A stretch of DNA of 6,930 nt from Synergistales bacterium Syner_01 (lineage in GTDB: Bacteria > Synergistota > Synergistia > Synergistales > Aminobacteriaceae), in contig LVBO01000052.1 of NCBI GenBank assembly GCA_001604435.1, positions 1-6,930 on the forward strand, in the 5' to 3' direction. Under the pieces are notes generated by a model. It did not search any database. It was not told where the DNA came from and saw only the letters and a program-made list of their open reading frames with translations. Within the stretch, counting starts at the first letter, position 1, and each line of letters starts with the position of its first letter. Of this stretch, positions 1-5,811 are shown piece after piece. Made by a program: the position numbers and the translations under genes.

Positions 1-2045
1 ACCGCCGTCGGTCCGTTTCTGTCGGCGCCGTGGGATGGAGACGTCCCGTCTGATTCGGGCGCATGGGCAAGTCGTCCATTCGGGGTGGCGCCCAGTTTTT
101 TTCCGAAATAGATATGGCATGTTGTAGAGAGCATATTCACGTGGTATGTAGGTCCCTTTGGAGAGCGTTTTCCGTCGATGGCGTTCAGAAGCGACGCGTA
201 TACTTTCTGCATAATCGAGTCGGCTTCTTCGTCGTCGTTACCGAAGAACGGGGTGCGGTTCCAGACGAACTGACGCATCTCTTCCCACCCCTCCCAATTC
301 TCGCGAAGCGCGCGAAGAAGGTCGACGAGCTGCAATGTCTTTTCTTCGAAGACATGCTTCTTGAGAACCGAAAGACTATCCGTGACCGTACCAATTCCGC
401 AGCACTGGATATAGTCCGTATTATAGCGAGGACCACCGTCGTAATAGTCTCTGCCGTTCTCTATGCAGTCGTGAATGAGGACGGAGAGGTACGGGGCCGG
501 AGCGTGCCGTGCGAACATCCTTTGGATATAGTTATCCGTACGTATTTTTGTATCGACGACGTAGTGCAGCTGTTTCTCGAACGCTTTATAGAAGTCCTCG
601 AAGCATGTGAATTCTCGAGTGTCTCCTGTTTCCAGGCCTATGCGCTTGCCTGAAAGCGGGTCGGTTCCGTTGTTCAGCGCAAGTTCCATGATCTTGGGTA
701 CGTTCAGGTATCCATGAAGGATGTAGGCTTCCTTACCAAAGGAGCCGGTTTCGACACAGCCGCTGGTTCCTCCTGTACGGGCGTCTTCGACGGTTTTCCC
801 CATTCCCAGCTGCTCCATGAAAACAGCCTCCGCGTTGAACGCCGAAGGGTAGCCTGAACCTCGTCGCATCACCTTGCAGGCGTGGCGGAGGAAACGGTCG
901 GACGATTTGGAGGATATGTGCACGCTGACCTGGGGCTGGAGCAGCTGAAGCTCGTCGAGAACGTCGAGTATTATGTAGGATACATCGTTCGAGCCGTCGC
1001 TTCCATCCTCGGCGATACCGCCCAGGTTGATCTGGGTGAAGTCGTTGTATGTGCCGCTCTCCGCAGCTGTAACGCCGACCTTCGGAGGAGCGGGGGTATT
1101 GTTGACCTTTATCCAGAAGCAGGAGAGAAGCTCCTTCGCTTTCTCACGGTCGAGTGATCCGTCCGCGATTCCCTTCTCGTAAAATGGCCGCAGATGGAGG
1201 TCGAAATGCCCCGGGGACATGGCGTCCCATCCGTTCAGCTCGGTGATTGTACCCAGATGCGTAAACCAGTACATCTGGATAGCCTCGTGAAAGTCGCGCG
1301 GCGCGTTCGCCGGAACATGACGGCAGACGTCGGCGATCTTAAGGAGTTCTTCTTTTCTGGCGGCGTTCTTCTCGGAAGAGGCCATCTCCTCGGCGAGATC
1401 GGCATGGCGGCGTGCGAAAATGATCGAAGCGTCGCAGGCAATATCCATCGCCTGGAGTTCCTCGTCTTTTTCAGTGGCGTGGGGATCGCTGATCCAATCG
1501 AGCTTTTCTCGAGCTGAGGCGATTTTTTTCTTCATGTCGAGCAGTCCGGTGGAATAAATTGTTCCGTCGAGCGCTGTGTGTCCCGGTGCGCGTTGCTCCA
1601 TGAATTCGGTGAAACACCCTGCTTCGTAGAGCGCAAGCCATTCTTCGGGAAGGTTGGAAAAAATCCTGTCCCGCAGGGTTCGACCGGTCCAGAACGGGAC
1701 GACTTCGTCCGTATAGATTCGAATATCCTCTTCCTGCACCCTGTACCCTGTCATAGGGCGGGTGTTCAGAATCTCGAGGTCTTTTTCCGTATGGCAATTC
1801 AGTTCCGGGAAGGTGGAGACCGCCTTTGGAGAAGGGCCTCGCTCCCCCACGATCAGTTCATCTTTTCCGATATAGATCGTCTTTTTTTCACAGAGGTGTT
1901 TAAAGTTCAGCGCCCTCATGACGGGAACAGGGTACTTCCCCTCGTTGGTTCTGTAGAAGTCGGTGGTCAACCGGGCTCGTTCAATGGAGATACTCGGAAA
2001 GGTTTCGAAACTCTCATTTCTCAGACGTGCAATTCTCTCGTTCAC
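1..2045 (-). CDS. hypD: Glycyl radical enzyme, trans-4-hydroxy-L-proline dehydratase (HypD)-like; 3' end cut off
   Basis: The frame is open from GTG 2045 to the left edge: 681 codons of an expected total near 790. GREs use a glycyl radical to make a thiyl radical on a catalytic cysteine. Here that is Cys430 in GGTSGCVETGSFGKEAY, with the catalytic Glu432 two residues on. From memory, Clostridioides difficile HypD reads nearly the same there and elsewhere (ISIERA, LIVGE, EFMEQRAPGHT, FNAEA, NNGTDP, MLPTTCHIYFG). With a constant offset of 4, the HypD pocket residues I recall are all kept: His156, Asp274, Ser330, Phe336, Cys430, Glu432, Tyr446 and Thr641. HypD removes water from hydroxyproline to give P5C. 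The visible part ends in GADRNGPTA; the RVxGY-type radical loop should follow about 80 residues later, outside the window. One local difference is His444 where I recall Thr. Other HypD-like substrates cannot be excluded. The activase directly upstream fits. There is no proC in view. Confidence 0.9.
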   Translation of the reverse strand, partial: MNERIARLRNESFETFPSISIERARLTTDFYRTNEGKYPVPVMRALNFKHLCEKKTIYIGKDELIVGERGPSPKAVSTFPELNCHTEKDLEILNTRPMTGYRVQEEDIRIYTDEVVPFWTGRTLRDRIFSNLPEEWLALYEAGCFTEFMEQRAPGHTALDGTIYSTGLLDMKKKIASAREKLDWISDPHATEKDEELQAMDIACDASIIFARRHADLAEEMASSEKNAARKEELLKIADVCRHVPANAPRDFHEAIQMYWFTHLGTITELNGWDAMSPGHFDLHLRPFYEKGIADGSLDREKAKELLSCFWIKVNNTPAPPKVGVTAAESGTYNDFTQINLGGIAEDGSDGSNDVSYIILDVLDELQLLQPQVSVHISSKSSDRFLRHACKVMRRGSGYPSAFNAEAVFMEQLGMGKTVEDARTGGTSGCVETGSFGKEAYILHGYLNVPKIMELALNNGTDPLSGKRIGLETGDTREFTCFEDFYKAFEKQLHYVVDTKIRTDNYIQRMFARHAPAPYLSVLIHDCIENGRDYYDGGPRYNTDYIQCCGIGTVTDSLSVLKKHVFEEKTLQLVDLLRALRENWEGWEEMRQFVWNRTPFFGNDDEEADSIMQKVYASLLNAIDGKRSPKGPTYHVNMLSTTCHIYFGKKLGATPNGRLAHAPESDGTSPSHGADRNGPTA

Positions 2046-2050
2046 TTCTC

Positions 2051-2986
2051 TTATCCTCCTTTCACCGCGTGGATCCCCCGCGATGCAAACAGTGAAATCG
2101 CCTGTGAAACTTCATCATCCGACGGGGGCTGCGTCCGCCCCATTTTGAACTCCAATCCAAGATTTTTGTACTTGCCGGATCCAATAGAGTGATACGGCAA
2201 AATATTCACGCCCGAAACGCTTCGTAGAGAAAGAACGCATGCAATCACAGCCTCCAGATTTTCCGGAGAATTGTTCACACCGGGAATGAGGGGAATCCTG
2301 ATATTGATGCTTCCTCTTCCCCGTTCCACGAGCTTTTTGTCGAGGCTCCTCAGATTGGCTAAAATTCTTTCATTACCTACACCAGTATAGTATTCATGCA
2401 GCTTCGGGTCAATCAGCTTGATATCGAAAAGAAAAATATCCGCCTCTTCGGCGGCGAGCAGAATATCCTCCTCGCGACAGAAGCCGGAAGTATCCACTGC
2501 GGTAGAGATTTCTTGAGAGTGGAGCGCCTTCAGACACGCAATGAGAAACTCGGCCTGCATCAACGGTTCTCCTCCGGAGAAAGTGACTCCTCCGCCTGAT
2601 TCGTCATAAAAGGCGAGATCTTTTTTTGCGAGTCGAATTAATTCTTCTACTTTCATTTCCTTGCCGACGAACTCGATAGCGCGCGTAGGACAAATCTGTT
2701 CGCATATTCTGCATTCGACGCACTTCGTGGAGTCAAGGATAATACCGTTCGGGCCGAAAGTCCGGGCGCAACGGGGGCATTCACGAACACATCGACCGCA
2801 GGCTATGCACCTGTTTCCATGATACGTGGGCGCCGGAAGAGGCGAAATGCCCTCCGGATTATGGCACCACCAACAGGAAAGAGGGCATCCTTTGAAGAAA
2901 AAAGTCGTGCGGATCCCCGGTCCGTCATGGATAGAGTACCGTTTCACATCGAAGATGAAGCCTGTTGGTTCTTTTCCGAAGAGCAT
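2051..2986 (-). CDS. Glycyl radical enzyme activase (radical SAM, PflA-type with ferredoxin insert)
   Basis: A radical SAM enzyme of 311 residues that abstracts hydrogen from the conserved glycine of its partner glycyl radical enzyme, using SAM and one electron to form the 5'-deoxyadenosyl radical. The SAM cluster motif is C34-X3-C38-X2-C41 (GCPLSCWWCHNPEG), preceded by SIHDGPGIRTTFF, the hallmark of the PflA family. Residues 60-99 hold a ferredoxin-like insert with two more [4Fe-4S] sites, C60/63/66/70 and C89/92/95/99, each ending in CP; there is one extra cysteine, C73. GGGVTFSGGEP at 131-141 is the SAM-binding GGE motif. The insert is typical of activases for dehydratase and lyase GREs and is absent from classical PflA. 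The gene ends 5 bases before the GRE start, and its last Gly-Gly codons are that gene's ribosome site. Its partner is therefore almost certainly the next gene. Confidence 0.95.
   Translation of the reverse strand: MLFGKEPTGFIFDVKRYSIHDGPGIRTTFFFKGCPLSCWWCHNPEGISPLPAPTYHGNRCIACGRCVRECPRCARTFGPNGIILDSTKCVECRICEQICPTRAIEFVGKEMKVEELIRLAKKDLAFYDESGGGVTFSGGEPLMQAEFLIACLKALHSQEISTAVDTSGFCREEDILLAAEEADIFLFDIKLIDPKLHEYYTGVGNERILANLRSLDKKLVERGRGSINIRIPLIPGVNNSPENLEAVIACVLSLRSVSGVNILPYHSIGSGKYKNLGLEFKMGRTQPPSDDEVSQAISLFASRGIHAVKGG
2055..2060 (-). promoter_or_regulatory. Ribosome binding site that supports a GTG start for the glycyl radical enzyme
   Basis: AGGAGG on the minus strand is formed by the final Lys-Gly-Gly codons of the activase and lies 9 bases before GTG 2045-2043. 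The next in-frame ATG is 42 codons later, inside conserved N-terminal sequence, so the GTG is the likely start. Confidence 0.8.
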
Positions 2987-2994
2987 TCCGTAGT

Positions 2995-3192
2995 CTAACC
3001 TCCGCTGATCATATGAAGAGCCTGTACTTCCGAGCCGTCAGGAACGACGGCGGTGGCGAAATGTTCTCTCCGGTACGGAGTTCCATCGATCCACACGGCA
3101 ATCATTCTGAAGGTATAGCCGCAGTCATTCAAGACATCCTGTATAGTCATGCCCTGTCGCCATTCGATCTCCCTGCCGTTGACCCGGATCAT
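2995..3192 (-). CDS. ThiS/MoaD-like sulfur carrier protein, 65 aa, Gly-Gly C-terminus
   Basis: A small beta-grasp protein: it opens with MIRVNGREIEW, has a central IAVWIDGTPYRRE and PDGSEV, and ends in HMISGG. Length (65) and pattern match the ThiS family, whose C-terminal Gly-Gly is adenylated and converted to a thiocarboxylate by a ThiF/MoeB-type enzyme. No thiazole genes (thiG, thiH, thiF) are present. It follows the AOR gene by 27 bases and precedes the activase by 8. ThiS/MoaD-like genes often sit beside AOR genes, where they are thought to supply dithiolene sulfur for the W/Mo-pterin; that is the role I infer here rather than thiamin synthesis. The E1 partner must be encoded elsewhere. 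The ribosome site before ATG 3192 is weak (GGCGG at a short distance). Strongly basic and acidic residues are mixed, with no membrane segment. Confidence 0.87.
   Translation of the reverse strand: MIRVNGREIEWRQGMTIQDVLNDCGYTFRMIAVWIDGTPYRREHFATAVVPDGSEVQALHMISGG
2998..3003 (-). promoter_or_regulatory. Ribosome binding site of the activase gene, formed by the sulfur carrier's Gly-Gly codons
   Basis: GGAGGT on the minus strand is exactly the two final glycine codons (GGA GGT) of the ThiS-like gene, followed by its TAG stop. It lies 11 bases before ATG 2986, slightly long but usable. It supports this start and couples the two genes. Confidence 0.7.
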
Positions 3193-3219
3193 TTGTCCGC
3201 CACCGCCTGTTCGTTATAC

Positions 3220-5376
3220 TTACTGGTAAGCTTCGACGACGTCGAGAACTTCGGGGAAGTCGATGCCGAGGCGTTTGAGAGTCTCCAGCGTGGGAACTCC
3301 GTTCGAGTTCCAGCCTCTCCGCTTGTACACGGCGTCGACGAGCTTTTCCCATTCGCTTCGTCTGAATTCGAGCAGTTTCGTCATCTTTTCCCGCACTGAC
3401 AGTCCGTCCGGAGAAATTCCCGCTTCACCGAGTTTCTCGTCGAAGTACTCGGGGCGGGCGTTCCATTCGTCTTCAAAAACGGGACCGAGCGCGCGATCAG
3501 GGATGTTGTGGTACTCACGAGTACCTTTCCCCATGCGGAGGTTGAAAACCCGTTCATAATTGTAGACACGCTCCGACTGGAGAATCATCTCGTCCTTGCT
3601 CAGAGGCTTGCCGGTAACAGCGGCGTAGACGTCCAGATAGTTCTGCACATGCTCCGGTACTTTCGCCGCTTCGATTCCTTTGTAGCGGATTCGGTTGTCC
3701 GAGGGTTCCACGTCGTTCCAGGGGAGCTTGCAGACGCCGGTGAGCGAGAACCACAGACGGAAGTTGGGGAAGTAGAAGAGCGCTTCCGCTTTGTCTTCAA
3801 AGGTCGGGAGCTGTTTATTCACCATGTCCATGAAGATAACCCAAGCCTCGTCGTGCTGAGGCCCTTTGAGCGTGAGGAAATAGCCGCCCCACTGAGCAAC
3901 CGACTCCTGGCATCGGTACTGGGAGACCTCAAGCCCCTGCCCTTCCATGCCGATTCGTTCCATAATATTCCGGTCGGCGCCGTACTTCTCGGAAAAAATC
4001 TCTTTCATCTTCCTGACGCCTTTACCTACGGCGTTGGCGAACTCGTCCTTCCCGTCGACCATGCGATGAATAAGCTCCATAAGGTCGGTTTTCGCTCCGA
4101 ATTTCAAATCCAGTCCATTGGTATGTTGCTTGGTAATCAGGCCGAGTTCATAACATTCGCAGACGAAGGCGAGTCCGGTTCCCAGCGAGATGGTATCGAT
4201 CGCGTAGTGGTCCGCGTAGTAATTTGCTTCAATGGTCCACAACGGATCAAAAATACCGACATTGGAACCAAGGCTGGCTGCCGTTTCATACTCGGGGCCG
4301 TCGACGGTGACCTTTTTGCCTTTATCGGGACCGGTCGTCAGTTCAAAACCGTCGACAGCCTTTGCGCAGGCCATTGAACAGCCGTACCAGCAACCGTCGG
4401 CGTAGCCTTGAGTGAAAAGCTTTTCGTAGGCGTCGGGGTCGATGTTATGAATGTCCTTATTCCTTCCGAACTTGAAGTTGTTCACCGGAAGTATATCGTA
4501 ATCGTTCATCACGAGATTGAGGTGCGCTGTGCCTACTTTTCTCATGAGGCACTGTATGTCGTCGTTCTGGCGAATTTCACGGTGGAGCTTCGTGCCTACT
4601 TTTTGTAATGTGGAAAGGTCCGCCGGGGCGTTTTCAGTAGCAGAAAAGCCCTTCTTCTTGACGACGAGCGCGAGAATCTTCTTATCTCTGAGCACAGTGC
4701 CGCCGCCGCCGCGTCCGGCTTGTTTCAAGCGGGGAAGGGCTCTTCTGGGGTCGTAGAAACTGACGTTCATCGCCCCCCACCAGCTGTGTTCAGCGGCTTC
4801 TCCGGCCGAGACGACCGAGATATTGCGCTTGTCGTCTTCGTTCTCCGCAAAGAACTCATGAAGGGCTTCCGTGACGGCATAGGAGTTGCGGCTCTCGGGC
4901 GTCCACTCGAAGATGCGCACAGCGCCTTCATCTCCGTCGATATATACGACGACGTCCCGCTGCGCTTTCCCCGAAACCGAAAGCGCATCAAAACCCGCGG
5001 CCTTAAGGAACGGTCCGAAGTACCCTCCTGCATTGCTGTTGTACGTCTGTTGCGTGAGCGGCGAGAGAAATACGGCGTAAAACTTGCCCATGCCCGGATA
5101 CTGCGTGGTGCCGGAAAGAGGTCCTCCCGAGATGACCATCGCGTTTTCCGGGTCGTTCCACTTGCTGTTGGGAGTCACCTTATCCCAGAGGATCCGAAGA
5201 CCGAAACCGCGTCCGCCGGTGAACTTCTCCACCATCTCGTCGGTAATCGGCTGAGTTTCACAGGCGAATGCGCCGTCGGCCCTGCCGAGGTCCACGGAAA
5301 GAAACTGGCGTGTATATCCTCTGTGGAGTTTCGCAGGAGTGTATTTCCACTCGGTGAGAAGCTTCATCTGCTCCAT
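3220..5376 (-). CDS. Aldehyde:ferredoxin oxidoreductase family protein (tungsten/molybdenum bis-pterin), 718 aa
   Basis: AOR-family enzymes oxidise aldehydes to carboxylic acids with a W (or Mo) bis-pyranopterin and one [4Fe-4S] cluster, reducing ferredoxin in the cytoplasm. Visible landmarks are GGRGFG at 54-59, NAGGYFGPFLKAAGFD at 115-130, AGRGG at 220-224, and GPEYETAASLGSNVGI at 360-375. Cluster cysteines are C329, C333, C337 and a distant C549 in GVCKLPW. At 718 residues it is longer than Pyrococcus AOR (about 605) and nearer E. coli YdhV (about 700), with about 20 extra N-terminal residues and a longer C-terminal region. Two features are unusual: the cluster motif is CX3CX3C rather than CX2CX3C, and the two DxxGL(C/D) pterin motifs are degenerate (DHYAID at 389-394, SLTGVC at 544-549). 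The ATG at 5376 is preceded at 9 bases by AGGAGG; a second ATG three codons on is possible. The neighbouring ferredoxin and ThiS-like genes fit electron acceptor and cofactor-sulfur roles. The aldehyde is not known; glutamate-5-semialdehyde is my guess from context. Confidence 0.92.
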   Translation of the reverse strand: MEQMKLLTEWKYTPAKLHRGYTRQFLSVDLGRADGAFACETQPITDEMVEKFTGGRGFGLRILWDKVTPNSKWNDPENAMVISGGPLSGTTQYPGMGKFYAVFLSPLTQQTYNSNAGGYFGPFLKAAGFDALSVSGKAQRDVVVYIDGDEGAVRIFEWTPESRNSYAVTEALHEFFAENEDDKRNISVVSAGEAAEHSWWGAMNVSFYDPRRALPRLKQAGRGGGGTVLRDKKILALVVKKKGFSATENAPADLSTLQKVGTKLHREIRQNDDIQCLMRKVGTAHLNLVMNDYDILPVNNFKFGRNKDIHNIDPDAYEKLFTQGYADGCWYGCSMACAKAVDGFELTTGPDKGKKVTVDGPEYETAASLGSNVGIFDPLWTIEANYYADHYAIDTISLGTGLAFVCECYELGLITKQHTNGLDLKFGAKTDLMELIHRMVDGKDEFANAVGKGVRKMKEIFSEKYGADRNIMERIGMEGQGLEVSQYRCQESVAQWGGYFLTLKGPQHDEAWVIFMDMVNKQLPTFEDKAEALFYFPNFRLWFSLTGVCKLPWNDVEPSDNRIRYKGIEAAKVPEHVQNYLDVYAAVTGKPLSKDEMILQSERVYNYERVFNLRMGKGTREYHNIPDRALGPVFEDEWNARPEYFDEKLGEAGISPDGLSVREKMTKLLEFRRSEWEKLVDAVYKRRGWNSNGVPTLETLKRLGIDFPEVLDVVEAYQ

Positions 5377-5380
5377 TCTC

Positions 5381-5776
5381 CTATCCCTCCTGTTTTTGCT
5401 CGACTATAGACAGAGCGCCCTCGGGGCACGCCTTTACGCAAATTCCGCAGGCGACGCACTTGAACGGAGAGTCGATGTCCGCATGGAAGAACATGGAAGC
5501 GGAAGGACAGAACTCGACGCAAATGAGACAGGAAGTGCACTTTTTCCGGTCTATCTGGACGACCCCATTTTTGTCCCTTTGCAGCGCCATCGAAGGACAG
5601 ACGGCGATGCAGCCGCCGCACTGGTCGCAAACCCTGATGTCGGGCAAGCCTGTTACGTTCTTGACGGCGATACGCGACATCCCGGGGTTGTCCTGCTTGG
5701 CCCACGCCTTGGAGCATGCGGACATACACGCTCCGCACATGACGCACTTGTCGAGTAAAGGTTTCAGAAACTTCAC
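5381..5776 (-). CDS. Four-cluster [4Fe-4S] ferredoxin-type electron-transfer protein
   Basis: A small iron-sulfur protein of 131 residues from the GTG start chosen here. It holds 16 cysteines in four CX2CX2CX3C groups. Numbered from the longer GTG at 5785, they are C14/17/20/24, C53/56/59/63, C83/86/89/93 and C110/113/116/120; the last three are each followed by Pro, as in HycB/DmsB-type polyferredoxins. There is no signal peptide or membrane segment, so it is probably cytoplasmic. It ends 4 bases before the aldehyde oxidoreductase gene, and its last codons form that gene's ribosome site, so the two are likely translationally coupled. The simplest role is taking electrons from the AOR. Lying between a flavoenzyme and the AOR, it could serve both. 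The start is moved to the GTG at 5776 because AAGGAG at 5790-5785 sits 8 bases upstream of it, whereas it abuts the GTG at 5785. Confidence 0.93.
   Translation of the reverse strand: MKFLKPLLDKCVMCGACMSACSKAWAKQDNPGMSRIAVKNVTGLPDIRVCDQCGGCIAVCPSMALQRDKNGVVQIDRKKCTSCLICVEFCPSASMFFHADIDSPFKCVACGICVKACPEGALSIVEQKQEG
5386..5391 (-). promoter_or_regulatory. Ribosome binding site of the AOR gene inside the ferredoxin end
   Basis: AGGAGG on the minus strand lies 9 bases before the ATG at 5376. It is made of the last Gln, Glu and Gly codons of the ferredoxin gene (cag gag gga tag), so ribosomes finishing the ferredoxin pass over it. This is a typical layout for translational coupling. Confidence 0.75.
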
Positions 5777-5784
5777 AACAAACA

Positions 5785-5790
5785 CTCCTT
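5785..5790 (-). promoter_or_regulatory. Ribosome binding site that sets the ferredoxin start
   Basis: On the minus strand AAGGAG ends 8 bases before the GTG at 5776, a normal Shine-Dalgarno distance. The in-frame GTG at 5785 overlaps the motif itself and cannot be served by it. This favours a protein shorter by three residues, starting MKFLKPL. Confidence 0.75.
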
Positions 5791-5811
5791 TTCTGGTGAT
5801 CTATCTTTCCA

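Noticed and set aside
397..402. Adjacent cysteines (QCCGIG, residues 548-549) in the glycyl radical enzyme as a pyruvate formate-lyase Cys-Cys site
   Set aside because: The catalytic cysteine is in the GCVET motif at residue 430; the paired cysteines lie about 118 residues later and are not the PFL site, so the gene is not a classical pyruvate formate-lyase.
63..653. Long plus-strand open frame opposite the glycyl radical enzyme
   Set aside because: It is antisense to continuous conserved GRE coding sequence, and its translation shows no recognisable domain.
3220..5376. AOR-family gene as the benzoyl-CoA reductase subunit BamB
   Set aside because: No other bam genes or aromatic-degradation genes are nearby, and the neighbours point to an aldehyde- or amino-acid-linked role.
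2995..5383. TAG stops of the ferredoxin and ThiS-like genes as pyrrolysine codons
   Set aside because: Both proteins end at normal family lengths, the ThiS-like one exactly at its functional Gly-Gly, and the next genes start within 8 bases.
3508..5409. Plus-strand open frames opposite the AOR gene (3508-4377 and 4720-5409)
   Set aside because: They mirror the AOR codons, have no clear ribosome sites, and their translations look like low-information antisense sequence.
5777..5811. Internal promoter or terminator in the widest gap
   Set aside because: The 35 bases hold only the ferredoxin ribosome site; I see no hairpin with a T-run and no convincing -35/-10 pair.
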